A stretch of DNA of 64,000 bases. Origin: Ignavibacteriales bacterium CG18_big_fil_WC_8_21_14_2_50_31_20 (GTDB taxonomy: Bacteria > Bacteroidota > Ignavibacteria > Ignavibacteriales > Melioribacteraceae). Position numbers and translations under genes: made by a program. A model generated the notes under the pieces. The model was not told where the DNA came from. It ran no database searches and worked only from the letters and a program-made list of their open reading frames with translations. Location: positions 7,315 through 71,314 of the forward strand of contig PCUD01000166.1 in assembly GCA_002786785.1 (NCBI GenBank), given 5' to 3'. Position 1 is the first letter of the stretch. The number at the start of each line of letters is the position of its first letter. Of the stretch, positions 36,423 to 45,479 are shown one piece after another.

Positions 36423-37797
36423 CTTCCGCTGCTTCCATAATTATTTCTGAAAGAGTTGGATGAGCGTGAATAGTATTTCCAATTGATTCATTTGTTGCTT
36501 CAAGTGATTTAGCAATTCCAAGTTCGGCAATCATTTCTGTAGCTTCTGGTCCAATAATGTGAGCACCAAGAAGTTCGCCATATTTTTTATCAAATATAAG
36601 TTTTGCAAAACCTTCTCTTTCACCAATTGCTGCAGCTTTTCCACTTGCAGATAAAGGGAATTTACCAATTTTAATTTTAAGTCCTAAAGCAATAGCTTTT
36701 TCTTCAGTAAAACCAATACTAGCAACTTGAGGCTGTGAATAAGTGCAACCAGGAACATTTGAGTAATCAATGTCTGGAATATTTTTTCCGTGAATTTTTT
36801 CAATACAATGAATTCCTTCGGCTGAAGCAACGTGAGCTAAACAAGGCTGACCAATTACATCGCCAATTGCAAAAATTCCACTAACATTTGTCTGGTAATT
36901 CGATTTATCAACCACAATATTTCCGCGTTCAGTTTCAATTCCAAGTTCTTCAAGACCAATATTTTCAGAATTTGGGGAAACTCCAATTGCGTTTAATGCT
37001 TTCTCGGCTGTTAATTCAATTTTTTCACCATCTTTATCAATTGATACTAAAACTTTTCCATCCACAACTTTTACACTTTCAACTTTTGTGGATAAATAGA
37101 ACTTAACTCCACGTTTTGTTAAACTCGTTTGCAACAATGATGAAACTTCTTTATCCTCAAGCGGAAGAACAGAATCTAACATTTCAATAACTGTTACTTT
37201 TGTTCCAATTGTGGAATAAAAATATGCGAATTCAATTCCAATAACACCAGCTCCAATAATTATAAGTTCCTTTGGCTGCTCGGCTAAAGACATTGCTTCA
37301 CTACTTGTAATAATAAATTCGCGATCAACATGAATTGTAGGAATTGATTTTGGTCTTGCACCAGTTGCAATTATAATTTTATCGGTAATTACAGTTTCAA
37401 CTATTTTGCCTTCAGAATCGATTATATCAATTCCCTTTTCAGAATTTAGCTTTCCAAAACCTTTAACTCTACCAATATTATTTTTTTTGAAAAGATACTC
37501 AACGCCTTTAACAATTTTCTTGGAAACATTTCTGCTTCGTTTTATTGTTTTTGGAAAATCGAAACTTACATTTTCGACATTAATTCCAAAATCTTTTGAC
37601 GAATTTGCAACTAAATCATAAACTTCTGCACTTTTTAATAATGCTTTTGTAGGAATACAACCCCAATTTAGACAAACTCCACCAAGATTTTCCTTTTCAA
37701 TAACTACAGTCTTATAACCCAACTGTGATGCTTTTATTGCTGCAACATATCCTCCAGGACCGCCACCAAGAATTGCAATATCGTATTTGTTTGACAT
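36394..37797 (-). CDS. lpdA: Dihydrolipoyl dehydrogenase (E3)
   Basis: A 467-residue FAD-disulfide oxidoreductase that reoxidises the lipoamide of E2. It has the FAD motif AILGGGPGGYVAA, the redox pair C42/C47 (GGVCLNWGCIPTKALL), the NAD motif IIGAGVIGIEFAYFYS near 185, and the dimer-interface catalytic His in HAHPTLSE. Length is normal. It is the first gene of the lpdA-lipB set. Confidence 0.93.
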   Translation of the reverse strand: MSNKYDIAILGGGPGGYVAAIKASQLGYKTVVIEKENLGGVCLNWGCIPTKALLKSAEVYDLVANSSKDFGINVENVSFDFPKTIKRSRNVSKKIVKGVEYLFKKNNIGRVKGFGKLNSEKGIDIIDSEGKIVETVITDKIIIATGARPKSIPTIHVDREFIITSSEAMSLAEQPKELIIIGAGVIGIEFAYFYSTIGTKVTVIEMLDSVLPLEDKEVSSLLQTSLTKRGVKFYLSTKVESVKVVDGKVLVSIDKDGEKIELTAEKALNAIGVSPNSENIGLEELGIETERGNIVVDKSNYQTNVSGIFAIGDVIGQPCLAHVASAEGIHCIEKIHGKNIPDIDYSNVPGCTYSQPQVASIGFTEEKAIALGLKIKIGKFPLSASGKAAAIGEREGFAKLIFDKKYGELLGAHIIGPEATEMIAELGIAKSLEATNESIGNTIHAHPTLSEIIMEAAEDADGKAIHI

Positions 37798-37878
37798 AAA
37801 TATTTCCTATTCTAATTATACAAATATACTTAATCTACTCGTTAAAATAAAACCTTTTGTCCTAGTTTGCACTTTGTA

Positions 37879-37960
37879 GCATAGATTAGTAATCTGTGCA
37901 AAAATATTTTTAATTGGAAGTCGTTAGTTCATACTATCTCACGATTCACGACTAACGACT
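37879..37960. repeat. Short palindromes after mnmA
   Basis: Two inverted repeats. GCATAGATTA-G-TAATCTGTGC (37879-37899) is closely related to the palindrome at 39170-39188. AGTCGTTAGT/ACTAACGACT (37919-37928 with 37951-37960) lies 6 nt after the mnmA stop and could be its terminator hairpin, though no T run follows. Confidence 0.5.
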
Positions 37961-37966
37961 CTCGTT

Positions 37967-39070
37967 TTAAGAATTAATTCTATCTATTATTCCACCAGCT
38001 AACACATATCCGCTATTATCATAAATAACTAACGATTGTCCAGGAGTAATTGCACTTTTGGGCAAAATGAATTTAAGCTGTATTTCATTTTCCGTTGATT
38101 TGACAATTTCAGCTTCTGAGCCTTTATCGGAATATCTAATTTTTGCAATTACTTGCATTCCTTCTTCCAAAATTGATTTGCTCACATAGTTAATTTGATT
38201 AGCAAAAACATTAAATTCCAGAAGCTCATCTTTATCAGCTAATTCAATTATATTGTTTTTTACATCAATGTTTTTGACATAAACTGGAGTTCCGAGAGCA
38301 ATTCCAAGTCCTTTTCTTTGTCCAACAGTATAAAAAGGAATTCCGTGATGCTTTCCAACAACTTTTCCGTGATAAACTAAATCACCTTCTGGAACTTCCG
38401 CAATTTTTTCTGGAACTCTCTCGCGTAAAAATCGCTCATAATTATTATCCGCGACAAAGCATATTTCCATGCTATCAGGTTTATTTGCTGTTTTCAATTT
38501 AAATTCCTCGGCAAGTTCTCTAATTTCGACTTTTGTGTATTTCCCAAGTGGAAGCAAAGTGCGACTAAGTGATTCCTGAGTTAATCCCCAAAGTGCATAC
38601 GTCTGATCTTTATGCGAATCCGCTGAATTAATAAGACAATAACGATTATTTTCTTTATCAAAATCGACTTTTGCATAATGACCAGTTGCAACATAATAAG
38701 CATCTAGTTGATTTGCTTTTTCTAACAATTCTTCCCATTTTATTGCACGATTACAAATTACACAAGGATTTGGAGTCCGACCAGCAAAATATTCATCCAC
38801 AAAATTATTAATAACTGCTTTTTCAAATGATTTTGTGAAATCGACTGTGTAATGCGGAAAATCGAATTGTGTTGCCACATTTTTGGCATCAAAAATAGCA
38901 TCCAATGAACAACATCCTGATTCATGTTTTGGAGCGCCACCAACTTCCATAAATCCCCAAGTTTTCATCGTAATTCCAATAACTTCGTAACCTTCTCTAT
39001 GTAAAAGCGCAGCCGCAACGGATGAATCAACTCCACCACTCATTGCAACAATTACTCTATTTTTATTCAT
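37967..39070 (-). CDS. mnmA: tRNA-specific 2-thiouridylase MnmA
   Basis: A 367-residue enzyme that thiolates U34 of Lys, Glu and Gln tRNAs. It has the PP-loop ATP site MSGGVDSSVAAALL (8-21), the catalytic Cys in NPCVICNRAIKW, and the second catalytic Cys in DSMEICFVADNNY. The insert GGAPKHESGCCSLDAI is typical of this branch. It stands alone, with repeats on either side. Confidence 0.93.
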   Translation of the reverse strand: MNKNRVIVAMSGGVDSSVAAALLHREGYEVIGITMKTWGFMEVGGAPKHESGCCSLDAIFDAKNVATQFDFPHYTVDFTKSFEKAVINNFVDEYFAGRTPNPCVICNRAIKWEELLEKANQLDAYYVATGHYAKVDFDKENNRYCLINSADSHKDQTYALWGLTQESLSRTLLPLGKYTKVEIRELAEEFKLKTANKPDSMEICFVADNNYERFLRERVPEKIAEVPEGDLVYHGKVVGKHHGIPFYTVGQRKGLGIALGTPVYVKNIDVKNNIIELADKDELLEFNVFANQINYVSKSILEEGMQVIAKIRYSDKGSEAEIVKSTENEIQLKFILPKSAITPGQSLVIYDNSGYVLAGGIIDRINS

Positions 39071-39134
39071 ACTTTCTTTCTGTTTTTTGAGTTTTAAATA
39101 TAAGAAAATTTAGGTTTAATTGATTGTGTCAGGT

Positions 39135-39239
39135 TTTCTTCACGACTTATGCGATAATAATATATGTAACACAGATTATTAATCTGTGCTACACAAAATT
39201 TATTGAAAAATATTTTTTCCCGGGCTTTGGGTGAAGAAA
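39135..39239. repeat. Intergenic element with inverted ends, family C
   Basis: A 105-bp stretch with 9-bp terminal inverted repeats TTTCTTCAC/GTGAAGAAA. It contains a strong palindrome CACAGATTA-T-TAATCTGTG (39170-39188) flanked by GTA/TAC. A related palindrome is at 37879-37899. No ORF is present. Confidence 0.5.
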
Positions 39240-39300
39240 CTATTTGTACTCATCTTAATATTTGTTTTGTATCTAAAACATCTTTCTTTAAAACTTAATC

Positions 39301-39669
39301 TTAATTCTTAAACATAAAATAGACAGCTAAAATTAAAAAGACAAACCCAATGAAATGATTTACCCGAAATGTTTCTGTTTTAAACATTATCAATGAAAAT
39401 AAAACAAATACAACTAAGGTTATTACTTCTTGAATTACTTTTAGTTGCACCAAAGAGAAAGGACCTCCATTTCCTTTAAATCCAATTCTGTTAGCTGGAA
39501 CTTGAAAAATATATTCAAATAAGGCTATTCCCCAACTAATAAATATTATTGAGATAAATCCAAGTTTATTAAACCATTTCCATTCAGAAAATTTTAAATG
39601 ACCGTACCACGCCAATGTCATAAAAGTGTTTGAAACTATAAGCAAGCTGATTGTTATAATTGATTTCAT
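39301..39669 (-). CDS. DUF486 (DMT-like) membrane protein
   Basis: A 122-residue inner-membrane protein with four predicted helices, matching the DUF486 family. The block SWGIALFEYIFQVPANRIGF is diagnostic, and FSLVQLKVIQEVITLVVFV follows. It is a half-size relative of drug/metabolite transporters; no substrate is known. It follows the sulfatase gene on the same strand, 15 nt after it. Confidence 0.8.
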   Translation of the reverse strand: MKSIITISLLIVSNTFMTLAWYGHLKFSEWKWFNKLGFISIIFISWGIALFEYIFQVPANRIGFKGNGGPFSLVQLKVIQEVITLVVFVLFSLIMFKTETFRVNHFIGFVFLILAVYFMFKN

Positions 39670-39684
39670 TTCTTATCCATTTAC

Positions 39685-41628
39685 TTAATTTTTTATGAAT
39701 GTTTGATTTCGAGTCATCAAATCCAAATATACTTGCATATTTGATTTTGCGTATTCTTCCATTTCTTTTGCTTTATCAATATTTTCGTCATAACAATTAC
39801 TCATATCATGAATTTTATATTTATGCAGCTGCATTTTTTCATTTTTCCTTATAATCAACAAATATTCATTGTCAAGAACCCCTATTTTATTATCACCGTT
39901 GATAATTGTATATTTACGGCTATCGTTTAATAAGTCAATTCCTAAAGTATTGTTAATATATGGCAACTTTAATAATCCCATTATTGTTGGAAATACGTCA
40001 ATTTGTGACGCAATACAACTTTTTTGAGTGGACATATTTAAATTGCCTGGAGCATAAATTATTAATGGAGAATGGTGATAATCCAACGACATAGCATATT
40101 CGGCTTTCATTGGCACACCATGGTCGGCTAGAAAAACAAATATTGTATTATTAAACCATTTTTGCTTTGAAGTCTCTTTCATAAATTGCTTAATTGACCA
40201 ATCAGCGTATTGAACAATTTGTTGTTTTTCATCATCAGCCGTTGGATTGAAATATTCGGGAATATAGTATGGAATATGATCACTAACAGTCATAAATACA
40301 GAAAGAAATGGTTTTGAATTAGATTCCAGTTTATTTAGAAATGGTATAGAAAACCGAAATAAATAGTCATCAGTAACACCAAAAGCTGTTTTTAATTCGC
40401 TAAATGGAAAATCTTTTTGACTTACTACCCTATCAAAATCATTATCTAATAAAAAAGCTTCAACATTATCAAACTGTCCATCGTGAGTTGTAAAATAAAT
40501 AGTTTGATAATCATATTTTTTTAATGCAGAAGAAATACCATTATATTTTCTTAATCGCTTCATAGTGTGTTCACTATAAATTGCCGGGAAAGAAAATAAT
40601 GTGCTAAAAATACCATTAAAAGTATGTCTTCCGGAAGTATAAAAATTATCAAAATAAATTGAATTATATGACAAGCTATCTAAAAACGGAGTTAAATTAT
40701 TTAGATTTCCGCCACGTTTCATTTTTGCCGCACTCATACTTTCCATTAAAATAATTACAACATTTGGCTTTTGTAATGAATTAGAATCTGGTTTAATTAG
40801 CCTCGCAATTGGCGAACTTAAATTTTGGTTACTAATTTTAAGATACTCCTGAACATTTTTCTCCGCTAAATCAGAATTCATAATATTTATAGTCGACTTT
40901 TTGCTTTCAAGATAACTTGTCATTAAAGTAAAAACTGGATTAAGTCCCAATTGATTTAGAAATGCATTATTGCAAAAATATGCTGTTCCAACTCTAATTG
41001 GCGATTTCACCCCAATTCTTCCTCTAATACCCAAAAACATTACCAACAAAAGGAGTAAATATAAAGGAATTTTCAAAGAGGTTTTAATTTTGGAAATACT
41101 TCTATTTTTTAGGATATTTTTCGAAAATTTATAATAAACATAAATTAAAATTATTGTTAGAATGAGAAAAATGAAATGCTTTGATTCTTGCAAAATCATT
41201 TTAAAGACAATAAGTGGACTATCAATCCATTGAAAAGCATCGATAGTAATGCGTGAAAAGAATTGATTAAAATATGGAATATCCGCTGCTGCAATTATAA
41301 ATGAAAGACTAAATAGTGTGAAAATAAAACCAAATATGCTTAATGACGTAATTTTGCTTTTGTAATTAAAAATATCAAACACAAAAATGAATAACATTGG
41401 AAGTAAAAGTATATAACCAGAAATTACAATATCGAAACGAAGTCCAAAAACAAAAGCCGAAATAATATCGGAGAGTTCATCAACTGCAAAGTCTATTCTG
41501 TCTAATTCAGTGAAAAATAAAACAGCTCTAAAAATAAAAAAAATTGATAACGATAGAATGTATAATTTAACAACAATTGCTATTGGGTTATTTTTCCAAT
41601 TTTTAACTTCACTAACTCTTTTTTGCAT
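39685..41628 (-). CDS. LTA synthase-like sulfatase-family membrane enzyme
   Basis: A 647-residue protein with five N-terminal membrane helices (about 15-210) and a periplasmic alkaline-phosphatase-fold domain (about 290-600). Metal and catalytic motifs are VVIILMESMSAA, SGRHTFNGIFSTL with the nucleophile Thr, FLADHGVPM and YHHSPLIIYAPG. The family includes lipoteichoic acid synthases and phosphoglycerol or phosphoethanolamine transferases. In a Gram-negative it more likely decorates an envelope glycan or lipid. DUF486 lies downstream. Confidence 0.8.
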   Translation of the reverse strand: MQKRVSEVKNWKNNPIAIVVKLYILSLSIFFIFRAVLFFTELDRIDFAVDELSDIISAFVFGLRFDIVISGYILLLPMLFIFVFDIFNYKSKITSLSIFGFIFTLFSLSFIIAAADIPYFNQFFSRITIDAFQWIDSPLIVFKMILQESKHFIFLILTIILIYVYYKFSKNILKNRSISKIKTSLKIPLYLLLLLVMFLGIRGRIGVKSPIRVGTAYFCNNAFLNQLGLNPVFTLMTSYLESKKSTINIMNSDLAEKNVQEYLKISNQNLSSPIARLIKPDSNSLQKPNVVIILMESMSAAKMKRGGNLNNLTPFLDSLSYNSIYFDNFYTSGRHTFNGIFSTLFSFPAIYSEHTMKRLRKYNGISSALKKYDYQTIYFTTHDGQFDNVEAFLLDNDFDRVVSQKDFPFSELKTAFGVTDDYLFRFSIPFLNKLESNSKPFLSVFMTVSDHIPYYIPEYFNPTADDEKQQIVQYADWSIKQFMKETSKQKWFNNTIFVFLADHGVPMKAEYAMSLDYHHSPLIIYAPGNLNMSTQKSCIASQIDVFPTIMGLLKLPYINNTLGIDLLNDSRKYTIINGDNKIGVLDNEYLLIIRKNEKMQLHKYKIHDMSNCYDENIDKAKEMEEYAKSNMQVYLDLMTRNQTFIKN

Positions 41629-41842
41629 AAGTCTCTTATCAATTCCAAAATATTACTTTATTTTTGATGATTTACAGTATTTTAATTTTGAACCGTCAAA
41701 TATAATTCATTTTTTAACAAGACTAACATCGAAAATACCATTCGAAATCAATTTGTAATGTAGGTTTTCCAAAAGAATGGAACAAAATGCAGATTTACAT
41801 CATTGCTAAGCAAAATCCATAAATTTTATCAATTGATTTTCC

Positions 41843-42790
41843 TTAATAACCAGTTTTTTTATTACTATTTTCTTGCATGTTTTTGAATTGAGATTCCAAA
41901 ATTTCCATATTTGGTTCATTTTTCATCGATGAAGAAATTTCTTTTTGCGAATTCATCCAACGATAAAGCCAACTAATTCCCCATTTTTTGTAATATTTAT
42001 CATTTTGATGATAAACAGAATCCGTTAAAGCATCTTGTAATGAAATAAAAGTGTAATTCTGTTTGGCAAAATAATCGACAAGGAGTGGCAGATAATCTGC
42101 ATTTATTGAATTATCGTGACACAAATAAATATGCTTAATTTTACGATTATAAATTTGGGTTGAAATTGAATCATAAAACTCAAAATACTCAATTGTTTTG
42201 TCGATGTAATTTCTTCCAATTTTTGCTGCTTTATCAAATTCTTTGTTAGCAAGATAATTTTCGTAAACCGTATTGTACATCCAATCAGAACTTTCAATCG
42301 TAAAAGGAGTTGAAATATACCCTTTTGAGACTAAATAAGAGTCAATTTTTGAATGTTCAATACTATCTTTTCCCAAATCGTTATATGGAAATCGGAAATA
42401 TTCCAACTTTTTTGAGTATTTATCAACTAAAACTTTTGACAACATTTCACCTTTTTCAATATCCGAGACAAATAAATCATAACCAACATCAGAATATCGC
42501 GAGTGACCAAAAGTATGATTTCCGATTGTAACATAATCCCGTTTTTCCCATTTTTCTAATAATTCGTGGTTTTTGTCAAAACTCGCACCTTTATTAAGCA
42601 AACTTTCATTAACAAAAACAGTCACTGGAATTTTTAATGTATCTAATCTATTCATCAATTTTGATTCAAAATTATCCTTTTGATATTTGATAGTATTTGG
42701 AACATCATCAATTGTTATAGAAACAAACGATTGCCCAAACATTATGTTGGATGCTAAAAGGAGGGATAATAGTGTTATGTGATGGTTCAT
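41843..42790 (-). CDS. Secreted polysaccharide deacetylase
   Basis: A 315-residue protein with a signal peptide (about 1-20, ending ASNIMFGQS). The NodB-like domain has SITIDDVPNT, which supplies the catalytic and metal Asp pair, GNHTFGHSRYSD with the HxxxH metal ligands, and FRFPYNDLGKD. It should deacetylate an N-acetylated glycan in the periplasm or outside the cell. The C-terminal 60 residues are polar and not recognised. It is next to the accessory island on its other side. Confidence 0.8.
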   Translation of the reverse strand: MNHHITLLSLLLASNIMFGQSFVSITIDDVPNTIKYQKDNFESKLMNRLDTLKIPVTVFVNESLLNKGASFDKNHELLEKWEKRDYVTIGNHTFGHSRYSDVGYDLFVSDIEKGEMLSKVLVDKYSKKLEYFRFPYNDLGKDSIEHSKIDSYLVSKGYISTPFTIESSDWMYNTVYENYLANKEFDKAAKIGRNYIDKTIEYFEFYDSISTQIYNRKIKHIYLCHDNSINADYLPLLVDYFAKQNYTFISLQDALTDSVYHQNDKYYKKWGISWLYRWMNSQKEISSSMKNEPNMEILESQFKNMQENSNKKTGY

Positions 42791-42915
42791 AGATTTTTAT
42801 ATTTATATTTTTATAATTGAACTGTTAAATATAATGACTATAACCTTTTCTGTATTATATTAAAACTTATATTCACTTTTTAGCCGCTATTGCTTATAGT
42901 TTAGCTATGTGATTT

Positions 42916-43587
42916 CTAGGATGCTTTAGTATTTAAAAGGTCACTAGCATTAATAATAGAGTCGTTTTTAATGGTTTCTTCAAATAGCTGAGCAAGACGT
43001 TCCTTCTCTTTATTTCTTTTATCCTTATCAGGGCACAATTGATATCGTAAATGAAAAAGAAAAACAAATGGATTATCAATTCCTCCACCTATTCTCATTT
43101 CATGTTCATCTATAGGAGAATCAATATGTTGATGAACAGCAGGATGGAAAAGCAAACCATCTGAAACATTTTTAATTATCTTTGTTCGAACTATAGGTGC
43201 GAAATTTTTAAATTCTTTTTTTGCTTGTTGAAGTTTTTTAAATTTATTCAGAATGGATTCTTTTGGGAAAAGAAAATACGTAGTATCTACATCATGTTTC
43301 CAAATTAATTCTTGTTTACTAGGTATGTACAAAAATTTGACAGTATACTTTGATAAATTAGAAATTGAATAATCAATCAACATATTTATTTTAGTCGATG
43401 AAGTTAGTGAAGCAGCAAATGTGCTGTTCTTTGTTGGTGTTGGTGGATATTCTTCAATTTCCCAAAAATCTTTTAAACTCCTACCAAATTGAAATAACCA
43501 ATTTTTCCTATCTCTTTCACTTGAAGGAGAAAAACCCAATCGGATAACTTCCTGCCAGAGGTATGCTTTAATAATTTCATTATCCAT
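42916..43587 (-). CDS. Unrecognised protein, fourth gene of the SIR2-HerA operon
   Basis: A 223-residue cytosolic protein that I do not recognise. It has no signal peptide or membrane helix. Features are an early SSERDRKNWLFQFGRSLKDF, then a beta-rich middle and a conserved-looking DEHEMRIGGGIDNPFVFLFH near 165, followed by a charged helical tail. It starts 8 nt before the stop of the ATPase gene (ATG with GAGGA 7 nt upstream), so it is translationally coupled and belongs to the system. It might be an effector, an adaptor or an immunity factor; sequence alone does not say. Confidence 0.6.
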   Translation of the reverse strand: MDNEIIKAYLWQEVIRLGFSPSSERDRKNWLFQFGRSLKDFWEIEEYPPTPTKNSTFAASLTSSTKINMLIDYSISNLSKYTVKFLYIPSKQELIWKHDVDTTYFLFPKESILNKFKKLQQAKKEFKNFAPIVRTKIIKNVSDGLLFHPAVHQHIDSPIDEHEMRIGGGIDNPFVFLFHLRYQLCPDKDKRNKEKERLAQLFEETIKNDSIINASDLLNTKAS

Positions 43588-45475
43588 TTTCACATCCTCT
43601 TTTTTCTTTTAAATACTGAAGCACAATTTTAAGATTCTTTACCAACTCTGATTCTGCACTTTCAGTAGTTTCCACTAAATTTTCAAAAAATATTAAATCC
43701 GATTCAATATCTTCAATCGACAAACTTCCTAATAACTCATCTTCAAGTATGAAAAACTCAAATAATTCTCTTAACTGAACCCAATGAGGTAAATACTTTT
43801 GCAAATTCTCCAATGGTATCCACCAAATCATTTGATAACTAATAAAGTTATCTCTATGATTATTAAGAGCTTCCAATTGTTGTTCTGTCCATTCACCTTC
43901 GAATTCAAAAGAAAAAATGTCAAAATTTGATGAAAGGTTTTCTTCTAAAGATTTAATGGGATTTTCTGTTTTACCACCATTTAGGAGCATGTGATTATAT
44001 TTTTGGTACTCATAAGTATTTGCTTTTGCAAAAATATAAGCACGCGCTGCATTAAGTAGATCTCTATCTTTAAAACCAACCATAATTCTGTCTTTTCTGT
44101 CTTTTGATAATAAAGCAGCATTTATTAAATCCAATATTTCAATAAGTTTTAGTGGCAATGGATTTTCTATTTCAGCAGAAAGATACTCGTGTAAAATTTT
44201 ATCTACACTTTTGGAAGAACCGTCATCTTCAAGAATGTTAAAATCAAGTCCTATTGAACTTGTGCCATAAGTCTCGGCATACTGCAATAACAATGCTTGT
44301 TCTGGTTCCAATAATACCTTATTTTCATTTTCAAAAAAAGGTTTTACTAACGGATTAATACTAGCCGGCCAGGCGCCGTTTATTGAATCTTGTAAAATAA
44401 ATATCCAATTACCAAAAAGTGCTTCTTGAACAGTTTCTTTATCACCAGGCAAATATATGAGAGATGTTTCAACCTTTTTATCTTTCTCAATAGTTTTAAT
44501 TAGATTAGAAGAGGGTTTCCTGGCATAAGCAAAAAAATCATCGGTTGTCTTTTTAATTGCACGTAATAATTTTGTTGTTCTATCAATTGAGGTATTTTTA
44601 ATCATAGACTGAAAATGTGTTAGTATACGAATTCCTTGTCGTGGGTTACCACCAGACCACTTAGCAATAAGTTCTAATTCGTTTTCAATTGGTTGTGAAT
44701 ATACTCCCATTCTTTTCACAAGTATCTCAAGTACATTTTTTACATTAAGTGAAGAAATAAATATTTTTTGGGGATGATGTAGAAATGGTGTATTTATATC
44801 AGGTAAAAAAAGATGTAGTGCATTTACTTCAAACATTGTTTTAAAATTTGATAAAATTTCTAATGTGCTTTTTATAGAAATAAACGAAGAACTTTTAGTA
44901 TCAAACTTGTCAATTCCAGAAGCAAAGAAGTAAATAGCATTTTTTGAATTGTCCTTTATTAAATATCCAATATCTAATATGACTTTAATAATGTATTTGC
45001 TATTTTCTGTTACTTTTTTACGAGCAGTTACTTTGTTTTCAAAATTGGCTAATGAAAATTCTTTGGGAGATAATAAATTTACAACTTCTTTCCAATCATT
45101 AATCTCAAGTCCAAACAATTCTTTAGGTAGTTTTGAAAACGATAAATCCAATTCCAATTCAATTGCTTTATCAATGAATCCAGTTAGAAGAATACTAAGA
45201 AAATCACCCTCATCAAGATTTAAACTTTCTTGATCAAATTGGAATTTAATATCAGGTTTAAGATTATTATCAGAAAATATTTTTGTAAGCAGAGTACTTT
45301 TACCCGATCCGATTTGACCACCTAATAAAATTGATTCTTCTGTTGAATCATCTTCTATCCATTCTTTAATCTTTTCTGCGTAAGATTGAAAGCAAGGGAC
45401 ATACAATTTATCAAGTGCTTCTTCAGAAAGAGGTAATCCTTCATCCAAATTTATTCCAAAACGATTGAATTTCAT
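43580..45475 (-). CDS. Large P-loop ATPase of the SIR2-HerA operon
   Basis: A 631-residue protein with an ORC/STAND-like ATPase domain. The Walker A loop is LLGGQIGSGKSTLL (about 51-64). A probable Walker B is NAIYFFASGIDKFD. WSGGNPRQGIRILTHF looks like the sensor-2/winged-helix region of ORC-type AAA+ proteins. The C-terminal third is helical and acidic with no motif I know. The ATG at 45475 lies 4 nt after the herA stop with AGAAGGA upstream; a longer frame to 45523 would overlap herA. It may sense infection or load HerA. Confidence 0.72.
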   Translation of the reverse strand: MKFNRFGINLDEGLPLSEEALDKLYVPCFQSYAEKIKEWIEDDSTEESILLGGQIGSGKSTLLTKIFSDNNLKPDIKFQFDQESLNLDEGDFLSILLTGFIDKAIELELDLSFSKLPKELFGLEINDWKEVVNLLSPKEFSLANFENKVTARKKVTENSKYIIKVILDIGYLIKDNSKNAIYFFASGIDKFDTKSSSFISIKSTLEILSNFKTMFEVNALHLFLPDINTPFLHHPQKIFISSLNVKNVLEILVKRMGVYSQPIENELELIAKWSGGNPRQGIRILTHFQSMIKNTSIDRTTKLLRAIKKTTDDFFAYARKPSSNLIKTIEKDKKVETSLIYLPGDKETVQEALFGNWIFILQDSINGAWPASINPLVKPFFENENKVLLEPEQALLLQYAETYGTSSIGLDFNILEDDGSSKSVDKILHEYLSAEIENPLPLKLIEILDLINAALLSKDRKDRIMVGFKDRDLLNAARAYIFAKANTYEYQKYNHMLLNGGKTENPIKSLEENLSSNFDIFSFEFEGEWTEQQLEALNNHRDNFISYQMIWWIPLENLQKYLPHWVQLRELFEFFILEDELLGSLSIEDIESDLIFFENLVETTESAESELVKNLKIVLQYLKEKRGCENG

Positions 45476-45479
45476 TTTA

